64,000 nucleotides of DNA. It comes from Rhizomys pruinosus (taxonomy: Eukaryota > Chordata > Mammalia > Rodentia > Spalacidae). The DNA lies in assembly GCA_009823505.1 (NCBI GenBank), contig VZQC01009567.1, positions 94,378 through 158,377 on the forward strand, written 5' to 3'. This document shows positions 1 through 11,427 of this stretch, in pieces (positions within the stretch are counted from its first letter, which is position 1; each line of letters starts with the position of its first letter). The notes under the pieces are model-generated. The model worked only from the letters and a program-made list of their open reading frames with translations, ran no database searches and was not told where the DNA came from. Position numbers and translations under genes: made by a program.

Positions 1-195
1 GATTAGCATACCATCCAAGCATCTGTGTCTATGCTCACAGCTTAGCTTGACACAATAAGTGGTACTGCTTAAATGCCTGTACATCCAATAGCTTGAGCTT
101 TGTTAGTATGACTGAAAAGGGTATCACTGTGAAAGCTGTCAATCCGTGAAGGGAAACAAACTGAACAGACCGGAGTCTAAAATGACAACTCCAAA
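1..195. other. Unassigned sequence at window start
   Basis: No motif, repeat or paralogue recognised. Homology to the PRP terminal-exon flank begins just after it. Confidence 0.3.
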
Positions 196-930
196 GAAAA
201 ACTTGTTTTGTAACACCCTCTCCAAAGTAATTCTGATTATGATAGAACATTCAATGTCTCTTTTTCTCAGTGATTACCTGTTGAATTGGGGTATTTTGTA
301 AAGTATAGCACTGATCTCTTTTTGGTCTTCTGTCAACTGTGCTTAGCAGACTTCTCATTTCACATATCCACCAAACCACCTTTTTCTTTATATTCCTGAA
401 TTCAATCAGCTGTTTGGATCAAGACTCCCCACTCGATGATGTCCTAACATCGCTTTTAATAAATCTTCAAATTAAAGTAGAATTTACCTGGCCAGAAAGG
501 CACAAAGCTGAGTCTTAAATAAAATATCAAGTTATCTCACTACTCTCTCTGAAACAACAACAATTTTGATGTATTTGGAAATTCTTAGAAATGTATAATG
601 GATTTCTCCATGAATGCTGTCATATTTATACTGATATCTCTGTTATTCAGTTCAACAACACCTGTTTTAGAAATTTGAAACAATACTTCGTGTGTGTGTG
701 TGTGTGTGTGTTTGTATGTGTGTGTATGTATTTGTTTAGAGGAAATTATTGTACTTGTGGTTATTTAGTTCTTTCTGCATTTTGATGGTAAATTTTTGTC
801 TATTTGTTTTAGGAAATGAAGGAGAAAATCATGGTCTTCAGACATGTGCTTATGGAGCAGTGCATTCATAACTGTGTTTTCAATATCCTAATAAATCAAT
901 CAGTGTGTAATTTCTGATTGCTCTTTCTCT
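195..930 (+). pseudogene. PRP-family copy: intron 2 tail and terminal exon only
   Basis: From about 200 onward this is a direct copy of 45950-46700. It has the acceptor TTTGTTTTAG (ending 812), an exon starting GAAATGAAGG, AATAAA at 890-895 and the T-rich downstream element. No exon 1 or 2 is visible; bases 1-195 do not align with the corresponding intron. It may be the end of a gene lying left of the window or an orphan module. Confidence 0.6.
691..731. repeat. TG microsatellite in PRP intron 2
   Basis: Interrupted TG run just before the terminal exon. An orthologous run is at 46457-46494; none is seen in the minus-strand copy. Confidence 0.9.
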
Positions 931-1109
931 TTCTGGTGTTGGTTAAGATGGAAATGTGAAAGGCATGGGGACAACATAAGAACATGCAAGAGCCCTCATT
1001 ATGGATTTTTCTAGAAAGCTTCTCTCCATTTTATCCACAACCCACCTACCATATGAAAGCATTCCATTCTCACATCTCAGCCCTAAATCCCATGATTCCA
1101 GACCACAAA

Positions 1110-1335
1110 TGCCTATTTTAATTTTGATTTATTTTTATTGTAGACACTACATATATGTAAGTGTATAAGTGAACCCATGTTGTGCAATGCCCAGAGAGGA
1201 CAGAATAGAGTGTTGGATCCCCGAGAAATGGAGTTACAAACAGATATTAGCAGCCATGTGCTTACAAGGATTTGAACTTGGTCTCCTGCAATAACACCCT
1301 GTGTTCTAACAAGCAAGCAAAGTTTCTAGCACCCA
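1110..1335 (-). repeat. B3/B2-type SINE, old
   Basis: Reverse-strand B2-like body (gcaatgcccagagaggac, then ggatcccc and ggagttacag). It lies a fixed distance after the PRP terminal exon, as in the other copies. Confidence 0.65.
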
Positions 1336-1489
1336 AATGCATTTTTTACTATTATCATAACTGTTATTGACGCTTTGGCACTATCAGGAAATAAGAAGAA
1401 TATAATAATTAGGATGAAGTTGTAAAAAGTGACATAGCTTTAAAAAATCTAAAATAGTTTGTCTTGGTTCATGGGGATAGAAATCTAAT

Positions 1490-1880
1490 TCTAAGGCTGG
1501 AGAGATGGCTCATGAAAATCATGAACATACATGCACCAAATTCTTGTGCAACCTATTTCATTAAAACAGTACTATTGCATTTCAAGCCACAGATAAGTAC
1601 AACATAATAAAAGTAGTTGAAGGCAGTACCCAACTGTCTCTAAGAGACAGGTCAATTTGACAAAAGTAAACAAAGAAATATCGGAAATAAATTATATCAT
1701 ACATCAAATAGACAGCTACAAAATATCCCTTCCAACTACTGGGAATACACATCCAACTCAGCAGACCATAGATGATCCTCTAAAATAGACCACATACTGA
1801 GGCACCAAAAAACCAACAAAAATTAAAATATTTCCATGTACTGACTCAGACTACAAAGCAATAAAGCTTAAAAATCAATA
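1490..1880 (+). mobile_element. Old L1 ORF2 endonuclease fragment
   Basis: Degenerate ORF2 endonuclease coding sequence (CCAAATTCTTGTGCAAC, then ACCCAACTGTCTC). Copies lie after the PRP terminal exons at 20950-21330 (reverse), 47225-47600 and 50640-51030, so the insertion predates the duplications. Confidence 0.6.
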
Positions 1881-1884
1881 GCAA

Positions 1885-2195
1885 GGTGCTAAAGACCTGG
1901 CTCCACAGTTAAGAGTACTGACTGCCTTTGCCGATGGCCTGGGTTCAATTCCCAGCACTAACATGCAGCTAAAAGCCATTTGTAAGTCTAATTACAGGAG
2001 ATCCAACACCCTCTTCTGACATCTGTACACATTTCAGGACACAGGTGCACCTACCTGCATGCAAGCTTTACACTTCATACAAATAAAATAAAAATAATGA
2101 ATAAGGGGTTGAAGAGATGGCTCAGCAGTTAGCAGCACTGGATTCTCTTACACAGGTCTCAGCTTATATTCCCCCACTCATACTGCAGCTAACAA
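1885..2195 (+). repeat. B2/B3 SINE plus a second truncated B2
   Basis: A full element (gttaagagtactgactgc ... ccaacaccctcttctgac ... A-rich tail to about 2098) is followed by a shortened one starting ggggttgaagagatggctc at 2106. They interrupt the L1, which resumes near 2196. The same pair is at 51030-51395. Confidence 0.65.
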
Positions 2196-3844
2196 CCATT
2201 CATAGCAGACATCTATAGACTATTCCACACAGGCACCAAAGAATACACTTTCTACTCAACATGCAATGCAAGTTTCTCCAAAATTGGCCACATTCTCAGA
2301 CAATATATAATAGATGCAAAGATTCTTATTAACATATTCACAAACCATACACATCATAAAGATCAACCACCACAATCAAGCTTGATTTACTCCAAAGATC
2401 CAGGGATGGTTCAATAAACATAAGCCAATAAATATAATAAAACAGATATATGTACTTTAAGACAAAAATCACATAGGCATCTCAAAACATTCATAAAAGA
2501 CTTGGACAAAATTCAACATGCATTTATGTTAAAAGTCCTAGAAGGAATTGTCATGGAAGGAACATACCTCAAAATAATTAAAGTTATATACAAAAACCCC
2601 ATAGTTAACATTATAAATGGAGGAAAACTCACAGCATCTCCATCAAAATCAGAACCAGACATGATGTCCACAGTCTCCACTACTTTTCAAATTAGCAATT
2701 GAAAGTCTTGAAAGAGCAATAAGAAAAGAGAAGGTAACTAAATGAGTACTAATTGAGAAAGAGGAGGTCAAACTATCACTATTTGCAGTTGATATATTAC
2801 ACATACCATATCCCCAAAATTCCACCAGAAAACTGATAGAAATGATTAATACTTTCAGTAAAATGGCAGGTTACAAAATCAACTTAGAGGGGCTGGAAAG
2901 ATGGCCTAGCAGTTAAGAGCGCCGACTGCTCTTGCAGAGGACCTGGGTTCGATCCCCAGCACCCACATGGCAGCTGAGAACCGTCTGTAACTCCAATTCC
3001 AGGAGAACTCCAGTTCCAGGGGAATCCGAGACCCTCTTCTGATCTCTGCGGCATTGCACGACACGGGTGCACAAACCTACATGCAGACAATACATTCATA
3101 CACATACAAAATAAATAAAGTAATTAAATTTAAAAAAAATCAGCTTAGAAATATAAGTGGACTTTCTATAAGCCAAAAACAACCAATCAAAAAAAGGCAT
3201 TCAAGGAAGTCCATTCATAATAACGTCGAAAAAGTAATTTAGGAATAATCCTAAAGAGAGACATTAAAGATCTTTACAATGAAAATTTAAAAATCTTAAA
3301 AGAAAGAGATAAAGACACTACAAGATGGAATGGCCTAACCTACTCATGAATTGGGAGATCAATATTGTGAAGAATGACCATCTTACCAAAACCAATCTAT
3401 AGATTCAAGGCAATGCCAATCAAAATACCCATGACATTTTTCACAGAGCTAGAAAAGTCATCCTAAATCTGTATGGAATCACAAGGCCCCAGATAGTCAA
3501 AGTAATACTGGGCAAAAAGAACAATGTTAGGAGGATGCACTTAAAATATCTCAGATTAAATTACAGAGATATCATCATAAAAGCAGCATGTACTGGGACA
3601 AAAATACATACCAAGATCAATGGAACACAATAAAAGACCCAAACATGACTACATGCAACTCCACTACCCAATAGTTGACAAACTTGCCAAGAATACATAA
3701 TGGAGGAAAAACAGCATCTTCAACAAATGGTCTTAGCAAAACAGAATCTCCAACTCTGTAAGAATAAAATTGGACTCTTAGGATTCACCTTCCACAATGG
3801 TCAACCCAAAGGGATCATCAGCCTCAATATAAAATCCAACTCTC
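2196..3844 (+). mobile_element. Degenerate L1 ORF2 (endonuclease to C-terminal part)
   Basis: Many-stop remains of ORF2. Endonuclease end (actttctactcaacatgc), reverse-transcriptase stretch around 2490-2880, then the C-terminal region to about 3840. A B2 at 2889-3135 splits it and a younger L1 end is inserted at 3845. Confidence 0.65.
2889..3135 (+). repeat. B2 SINE with target-site duplication
   Basis: Near-complete B2 (ggggctggaaagatggcc ... A-rich tail). Flanked by AAAATCAACTTAGA (2875-2888) and AAAATCAGCTTAGA (3136-3149), a duplication with one mismatch. Confidence 0.85.
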
Positions 3845-4809
3845 CTAACCTGTAGAGAATGTAAGCTTGTGGCATCAGCCATGGGTTATTCCTCCAAGGA
3901 GAGAGCCAATAGCCAATTAGGTTTGGGATATACAGGCATATGGCTGCCTCTGCTGCACAGTATTTCCAGGCAGGTGAGGTGTAGCTGGTGCTGACGCTGG
4001 AGTCTTGCTTGACTCAGGGAGACCCGTATTTGCTTTATTGGTTGAGTGGCCTTTGGTAACACTCTCTGGTATTCCAGAGGCCATCTGTACACTTGCATGT
4101 GTGGTCTCAATACATCTTTCCCATGTTAACATCAGGTCTTCGGCAGCAGAGCCTTATCGCCTCTCTTCTTGCAGGTATCCCAGTTTAGAGGCAAGGAGCC
4201 TTTACCTTTTGTGGGGCCTTAGATCCCCTGGCCAACATCTCCCTGGTAGAATAATCCATTGCTGATGTCAGAGCTCCTGTCAGCCCATGAAAGAAAACAG
4301 CCAGAATTGACCAGAGTCCAAGACAACACCTCCAGACAGAGTGGACTGTTTTGCTTCGCATCCACCTGTGCCCCTTTCCTAAGCCCAGGAAATAATCTGT
4401 GGAATAGGGGGCGTGGTAGAATGTAAGGGCTGCGATTGGGGTGAATGGTGAAACTACAGCAATGTAGTCTGGACACTCATTTGATCAACTTGATTGAAAA
4501 TACAACCCCTCACCCCCTGCTGGATGGTGGGGCTGTGGGGGTTTGGGCACAACAGCCTGCAAATTGGTTTCATATGAAGGATGCTTGTACTCATGGATCA
4601 TCATTTATAGCTAAAAAAAAGTGAAAAAAAACTGAGAGAAAAATGCAAGACAGTTATGGCAAAATGCATGATCTGGGATGGGGTGGAGGTAGGGGGGAAG
4701 GGAAAGGGAAATATGCCTGATCTGAATTGGAAAATGATGTATGAAATGCACAGAGCACCAATAAAAATAAAATAAAATAAAATAAAATAAAATAAAATAA
4801 AATAAAATA
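3845..4809 (+). mobile_element. 5'-truncated L1 3' end with target-site duplication
   Basis: Non-coding 3'UTR-type L1 sequence ending in an (AAAAT)n tail. Flanked by AAAATCCAACTCTC at 3831-3844 and 4810-4823. Bases 4270-4760 match the reverse complement of 19190-19640, the same family on the other strand. Confidence 0.7.
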
Positions 4810-4812
4810 AAA
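4753..4812. repeat. AAAAT simple repeat (L1 tail)
   Basis: About ten AAAAT-type units; microsatellite grown from the L1 poly-A tail. Confidence 0.9.
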
Positions 4813-4823
4813 ATCCAACTCTC

Positions 4824-5066
4824 ATCAGTGAAGCACCCTCCTGCAGCAGAGAAAAAAGAATACAAAAGGACAAAAATGGCCAAAGCATAGAGGCCTTAGG
4901 ACTCTTTCATTAAATGCCAGACAACTAGAGCTCAGAGATGATTAAGGAAAAGGAAGCAGAAAGATTGTAGGACCCAGGGGAGGAGGTCATGACCCTATGG
5001 AAACAGAGTCTTACAAGATCCTGGGACCTTCCTCATATGGGTCTATAGCAATAGTGTCAGAATGGA
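4824..5066 (+). mobile_element. Remainder of the older L1 3'UTR
   Basis: Continues the interrupted element with L1 3'UTR-like text (aggaagcagaaagattgta). Confidence 0.4.
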
Positions 5067-5430
5067 TGTGGTGGTTTGAATGAGAATGTCCACTATAGGC
5101 TCTAAGTATTCAGGAAATTTAGTCCCCAGTGATGGTGTTGTTTTGGGAGATGTTAGAAGGTGTGGCCATGCTGGAGCAAGCTTCTCACTTGGGGCAGGCT
5201 TACAGAGTTCCAGAAGCCATTCCACTCTCCAGTTGCTCACTCTGTTTCCTCTGCCCTCTTGAACATGTGAACCTCTGCCTTCTACTCCTGCTTCAGGAAC
5301 TCCTGACAGCATGCCTCCCCACCTTGATGGACCCTAAGCTCCTGGACCCATAAGCTCAAATAAACCTTTCCTTTTCTACGGTCCCCTTTTGTGGTGATTA
5401 TATCATAGCAACAGAAAAGTGATCAATGCA
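5067..5430 (+). repeat. LTR-like rodent repeat (TG...CA)
   Basis: Begins TGTGGTGGTTTGAATGAG, has an AATAAA (about 5359) and ends AATGCA. Reads like a non-autonomous MaLR-type LTR; I do not assign the family firmly. A truncated relative is at 7690-7904. Confidence 0.5.
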
Positions 5431-5667
5431 ATCTTTTTATGAAATCCCATGCTCCAGAGTTGGGACATATGTATTCACGCATGAAATATAAACATAAATA
5501 AAAAACACAAACAGCACTCACCACAACCCATAGATTCAGGGGTAGAAGCAACAGAATTTTGTTTTTACATAGGTTTGTAAGTTTGAAGACCATAAATAAG
5601 TTGAGTATAGGCCATTTCTTCAAAAGCCTCTCTTTTGAGTGTGGAATGGTCTTTCTTGGTTTCTTCC

Positions 5668-5832
5668 TTTTTTTTTTTTTTTTTTTTTTTTGTCTTTTTG
5701 AGACCAGGCGTCTCCCTGTATCCCAGCTGCCTGGAATCACTCTGTAGACCAGGCTGGCCTTGAACTCACAAAGATCCACCTGCCTCTGCCTCCCAAGTGC
5801 TAGGATTAAAGGCGTGCGCCACCACGCCCGGC
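5668..5832 (-). repeat. B1 SINE
   Basis: Poly-T run then gagaccaggcgtctccctg ... ggattaaaggcgtgcgcc. Flanked by related TTGGTTTCTTCCTT / TTGGTGTCTTCCTT, so a likely target duplication. The empty site is at 31640-31660. Confidence 0.85.
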
Positions 5833-6574
5833 ATTGGTGTCTTCCTTTATCTGTCTCTGTTCAAATGTCCTGATCATCCAAGTACAACATTCAGAGACGG
5901 TCATGGCTACCCTAAAATGTTGATGTTAATTACTTTTCTAAATTCTTGTCACTAAATACAGGCATGTTACAAACCAAATTCAGATCAGACAACTTTCTTG
6001 CATTTTCTCAGGTAACCATGATATCTCACTTAAGTATGACAGATGATGCTTTACCCCAGGGATTCTTTGTTAGCAAACTTATTTGGCAATACCTTTACAA
6101 GAAATCATAAATATGTCTAATTCCCACTTTATGTCCCAGGTTCAGAAATCATTCATTCTATTCCTAGCTAGGTTTGTAACAAGTTACCTTTGATCTCCTC
6201 CTTTATAACTTCTGCTTGCAGTGCTCAGACTACTCTTTGAATAGCAGATGTGAGATCCGATTTTAGTCTTGCTTAAAGTTCTCTAATTTCCATATTGTAT
6301 CTGAAGCATACTGTGTATATTTCATAGCTCAGCCTTTTCCAAAAACTATCTAAAGTCCAGTTTTTGAAGAATAGTTTTCTCTTTAAGACTGGTAAAATGT
6401 AGAATCTCTCCCATACTGAGAATCATTATTTCCCAGCTATGATTGGAACATTAAAGTGAGGATTTCCAGAAACAGGAGTATAATGAAAGCAAATCAACAT
6501 GAGCTGCCAGGGAGTGAATTACATCAGATCTCACTTATTTAGGAAGAGTTTATGTCAAGGGAAAACATTTTAAT

Positions 6575-6795
6575 ATTTTATTATTATTATTTATGTGCAT
6601 GAGTGTATTTTCTGCATGTCTGTAAGTGTACCCTTCTTGTGCAATGCCCACATACTTCAAAACTTGAAAACAAATCCCCTGACCTGGACTTATGGATGTT
6701 TGTTAGCTGTCATTTGGGAATTTGGAAATGAAATTTTTGTCGTCTTCAAGAGAACCCATTGCACTTAAGCACTCAGGCATCTCTCCAGACCCTGG
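6575..6795 (-). repeat. B3-type SINE, old
   Basis: Degenerate reverse-strand B2/B3 body inside the duplicon; orthologous copy at 32385-32600. Confidence 0.5.
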
Positions 6796-7004
6796 AAAAT
6801 AATTTTAGGTAATTGAAATAGTAAGAAATTTGAGATTATAATACAAGAAATACAATAATTTCTGAAAAATAAATTTTCTTAGAGTTCCCTCAAATTCTAG
6901 CTGATATATTCCATTTGTTTCTAAATATTTTGTTTCTATACTGAAAATTGCATATTAATTTATTTTGTATGTCTTTCTTTTATTTTTGTAATTTGGTGAA
7001 ATTT

Positions 7005-7330
7005 TGTGTATTTCATATAAAATATAATCATCTTTATACATCCTCTCCCATTCTCCTCCTCAAAACCTAACCCCTGGCACCAGATTTCATGAATTCTTTC
7101 ATTTCTTCTAAGGGCATTGAGTCATGTTGTGCTTGTGTTTATTTTGCTCATTCTGTACTTTAACCCTAACAATTCTGTCCTTCTCTTTGTTTTAGGAGAT
7201 GACTGAGTAAATCATGTTTATCAGAAACACATGCATGTAGAGAACTTTGTTCATAACCATGTATTCAATTTCCCAATAAAACAAACAGTATGCAATTTCT
7301 GACTACTCTTTTTCTTTCTGGTGGTGGGTA
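7005..7330 (+). pseudogene. PRP-family terminal-exon copy
   Basis: Acceptor CTTTGTTTTAG ends at 7195. The exon opens GAGATGACTGAG (so T|GA would again be a stop), AATAAA is at 7275-7280 and the TTCTGACTAC element follows. It pairs most closely with 49790-50090. The sequence left of 7005 belongs to a different duplicon, so no upstream exons are present. Confidence 0.6.
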
Positions 7331-7494
7331 ACACTGAAATCTGAAAGCCATGGGCACAACATGATAACATGTAAAAGCCCCTTTGTGGATTCTTCCAGAA
7401 AGTTTCTTTCCACTTTATCCATAGGATACCATATCAAAGTAATCCAGTGTCTCAAGTCTGTCTCCTCATTCAAATATTATAAAGGAGAAATGCA

Positions 7495-7690
7495 TTTTTG
7501 TATTGATTTACTTATCTTTGTTTTATGTGTATCGGTGTTATGTCTGCACATAGTTAAGTGTGTAAGTTTCCCCATGTTGTCCATTGCCCAGGGAGCAGAG
7601 AAGAGGTTGTTGGATCCCCAAGAACTGGTTTTACAGAGAGATATTAGCAACCATATAAATAGAGGAATTTGAAACCTGGTGTTCTGCAAG
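7495..7690 (-). repeat. B3-type SINE after PRP terminal exon
   Basis: Same family and offset as the SINE at 1110; text gttggatccccaagaactgg is diagnostic. Confidence 0.6.
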
Positions 7691-7904
7691 AGTGGGGTAG
7701 TTTAAATGAAAATGTCCCCCATAGGCTTCAAGTATTCAGACATTTTATCCCCATTTGGTGCCCCTGTCTTGGGGAGTCTTAGAAGGTGTGGCCATGCTGG
7801 AGGAAGTACATCACTGGGGGGCAGGCTTAGTGAATTTAACAAGCCTTGCAGTCTCCGGTGTCTCTCACTCAGCTTCCTGTGCTCATTGGAAGATGTGAAC
7901 CTCG
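7690..7904 (+). repeat. LTR-like repeat, truncated
   Basis: Related to 5067-5430 (gaaaatgtcccccatagg, gaaggtgtggccatgctgg). Cut at about 7904 by the L1. Confidence 0.5.
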
Positions 7905-9432
7905 GCAGAGACATCTGAACTAAATGATATGATACACCAAAGAAACCTCACAGACATCTACAGAATATTCCATCCAAATACAAGAGAATACACTTTCTAC
8001 TCAGCTCCCCATGGAACATTCTCCAAAAGCAACCACATACTGGGACAGAGAAAAAAACTCAACAACAAACACAAAAAGAATGAAATAATTTCATGCATTT
8101 TAACAGACCACAGTGCAATAAAGCTCAATATCAACACCAGGATAAACCTACTATCTACAACAACACAGGGAGACTAAACAACATTCTCCTGAACAATGAA
8201 TGGGTCAAGGAAGAAATAAAGAAAGAAATAAAAGCATTCCTGCAACTGAATGACAATGATGATACAACACAACAAAACCTATGGGATAATTTAAAAGCAG
8301 TCCTAAGAGGGAAATTTATAGCCCTGAGTTACTACATTAGAAAAACAGAAAGAGCACAAGTGAACGATCTAACACTGCAGCTAAAGACAGCTGAAAGACA
8401 ACAACAAATGAGCCCAAGAGACAGGAACAAATTACAAGAATCAGAGCAGAAATCAATGAAATAGAAACAAAGAAAACAATACAAAAAATCAATGAATCCA
8501 AAAGTTGCTTCTTTGAGACACTAAACAAGATAGACAGAACTCTAGCCCAGTTAACCAAAAGAAAGAAAGAGCAACTCCAAATCAATTGAATCCATGATGA
8601 AAGGGGAAATATCACAACAGAAAATGAAAAGGTCCAGAAAATTATATGGGAAAATTTCAAAAACCTATACTCTACTAAGTTTGAAAATCTAGGAGAAATG
8701 GATGAATATCTGAAATCCTGGGAATCATCAAAGCTTAACCAAGCAGAGATCAACAGCTTAAAGAGACTCATAATATGTGAAGAAATTGAAAGATATAATA
8801 AGAAACATCCCATCTAAAAAAAGCCCAGGCCCAGATGGTTTCACAGCAGAATTCTGTAAAACATTTCAAAAAGACATATAGCCATTACTACCCAAATTGT
8901 TCAGAAGGATACAAGGAGAGGGAAATCACCCAAATTCCTTCTATGAAGCCAGCATCACTCTAATACCAAAACCAGACAAAGATACAAAAAATAAGGAGAA
9001 CTATAGACCCATATCATTAAGGAACACAGATGCAAAAATTCTCAACACAATAATTACAAACCACATACAGACACACATCACAAAGATCATCCATCATGAC
9101 CAAGTTGGATTCATACCAGAGATGCAGGGATGGTTCAACATACAAAAATCAATAAACATCATCAGGTGCATAAATGGAATGAAAGATAAAAACCACACCA
9201 TCACCACAATTGACACTGAAAAAGCCTTTGACAAAATCCAGCATCCCTTCATGCTTAAAGTCCTAGAAGGAATTGGATTCGAGGGATCATTCCTCATGTA
9301 ATCAAATCCATATACAGGAAAGCCACAGCCAACATCATCCTAAATGGAGAAAAGACAGAAACATTCCCCTTAAAGGTAGGAACTCAGCAAGGCGGCCCTC
9401 TGTCACTACTGCTCTTCAATATACTGCTTTAT
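7905..9432 (+). mobile_element. L1 ORF2 fragment, endonuclease to reverse transcriptase
   Basis: Well-preserved but broken ORF2. Endonuclease residues around 7929-8177, then a coding stretch to 8464, then the reverse-transcriptase N-terminal part at 8897-9300 ([32 protein letters not shown]). Stops at 8462, 8587 and 9299 and frameshifts break it. At 9432 the sequence flips to a minus-strand L1. The minus-strand ORF at 8337-8813 is only its shadow. Confidence 0.85.
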
Positions 9433-11427
9433 TGCACCGTGGTCTGATAGAATGCATGAAATTCATTCAATCCTCTTGTATTTGTGGAGGTTTCTTCTGT
9501 GTCCCAGTACGTGGTCCGTTTTGGAGAATTTTCCGTGGGGTGCTGAGTAGAAAGTGTATTCTCTGGAATTAGGGTGGAATATTCAGTAGAAGTCTATGAG
9601 GTCCACTTGGTGTATCATATCATTCACTTCAGATGTCTCTCTGTTTATTCTTTGTCCTGTTAACCTGTCCAAAGGGTTCAGTGGGGTAATGAAGTCCCAT
9701 ACTTTGAGTGTACTGGGGTTAGTGCGTGACTTGTAGTCCTGGAGAATTGTCTTCATGAAGTTTGGTGCACCAGAGTTTGGTGAATATATATTCATATTGT
9801 GAAATCTTCTTGGTGCATTGTTCCTTTGCTAAAAATGTAATGGCCTTCTTTCTTCTGAATTCTTTTACGTTGAAGTCTATTTTTCTGATATTAAAATAGC
9901 AACACCTGCTTTCTTTTTGATACCATTTGCTTGGAATATTTTTCCATCCTTTCACTTTAAGGTGGTGCCTGCCATTGAAGGTAAGATGTGTTTCTTGTAG
10001 ACAGCCTATCAATGGGTTCTGTTTCTTAATCCAATCTCCCAGTCTATGTATTTGATTGGGGATTTAGTCCATTAATATTTAAGGCTATGAATGATAGGTT
10101 TGTGTTGCTTCCTTTTGCCTTATTATCCATTTGCTGTTTTAGTTTAGGTTTCTATTTCTGCAGTTATACTTTTATTGATTTCTCTTTCTAGGTGTCTGGG
10201 GATGGTTGCTCCTTTCTTCTGTCCTTTGAATTGCTTCAAGTATTCTCTGAAGGGTTGGTTTTCTGAATATGTATTCTTTCAACTTGTTTATATCATGGAA
10301 GGTTTTTCTCTCTCCTTCAACTATAATCGACATTTTTTCTGGGTATAGTAACCTGGGTTGGCAGCTATTGTCCTTTAACCCAGGGAATGCTTTGCTCCAG
10401 GTTCTTCTTGCTTTCATAGTTTGCACTGAGATGTCAGTTGTAATTCCGATAGGTTTCCCCTAATAGGACACTTGTTGTTTTTCTCTTGTGGCTTTAAGGA
10501 TTTTGTATTTGTTTTGGGTGTCTAGCATTTTAACTATGATGTGGCATGGAGAGTTTCTTTTCTGATCTTGTCTGTTTGGAGTTCTATGTGCTTCTTGTTT
10601 TTGTATCAGTTTGTCTGTTTTTAGTTTAGAGAAATTTTCATCTATTGTTCTGTTGAAGATCTGATCAATACCATTCTCTTGGGATTCTTCTCCTTCCTCT
10701 ATTCCTATGAGGCTGAGGTTTGGTCTTTTCGTAGTGTCCCACAGTTCCTGGTTGTTCCACTTTTGAGTATTTTTAAATTTTTCATAATCTTTACTTGAGG
10801 GTTTTAGTTATTCTGTGTTATCCTCCAGGTCCGATATTCTTTGTTCTGCTTCCTCCATTCTGCTTCTAAGGCTTATTCCATTCCTTTCCTCTTGATTGGA
10901 CGAGTGTTTGATTTCTTTTTTCATTTCATCCTCTGATTTTTTTAGTATTTCCAATTCCTTTTGGAGCTTCTCAATCTCTTACTGTAGCTCTTTGCTTCAC
11001 TTGTTGGTTTCCTTATCTTTTTCAACATGGGATCTTTTCAGTGTTTCCACTTCCTTCTGGAGTTTGCCATTCTCTCGCTCTAGGTCCTTCTTGAGTTCTT
11101 CATTCTCTTTTCTTAATTCTTTGATTTGCTCTTTATAATCTTGTACTTCTTTAAGTATATTTACAATTGTGCTTCTGATATCTGTGTCCTGGGCCATCCC
11201 CAGAGGGATCCCACTGTAGGAATCTTCCACAGGGTTGGTAGAGCTTGGTGAGTGATTATCCTGCACCTTTCCCATATTGTCTCTTCTTTCTGTTCATGGA
11301 ATATGGGCTTCTCCTTGCCTGTAATCCAGTGTGAGTCCCAAATGCCTCTTCACTGTGTTGAAGGCTTGCTTTGCTTGCCTCCTTCAGATGACTTCATAAT
11401 CCCAGTTGGCGGGGCGTGGGGGGTTAG
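9433..11427 (-). mobile_element. L1 5' part in reverse: 5'UTR end, ORF1, ORF2 endonuclease
   Basis: Read on the minus strand: 5'UTR tail (11427-11198), ORF1 from ATG at 11197 with a coiled-coil segment (KEQIKELRKENEELKKDLE), ORF1 C-terminal domain to the stop near 10172, then the ORF2 endonuclease start (9719-10012) and on to 9433. ORF1 is not open throughout. The 5' portion matches 63670-64000 in the opposite orientation. Confidence 0.85.

Larger units (their letters stand above)
5431..6900 (+). repeat. Duplicon shared with 31456-32670 and (inverted) 33190-33840
   Basis: Aligns along its length with 31456-32670, including the internal B3 at the same place (6575-6795 against 32385-32600). 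It is also recognisable in reverse at 33190-33840. No open frame of note; content unknown. The B1 at 5668 is absent from both other copies. Confidence 0.6.

Noticed and set aside
5423..5779. 118-codon minus-strand frame with poly-Lys
   Set aside because: Reads through a B1 and its poly-A.
8337..8813. 158-codon minus-strand open frame
   Set aside because: Antisense shadow of a clear L1 ORF2 on the plus strand.
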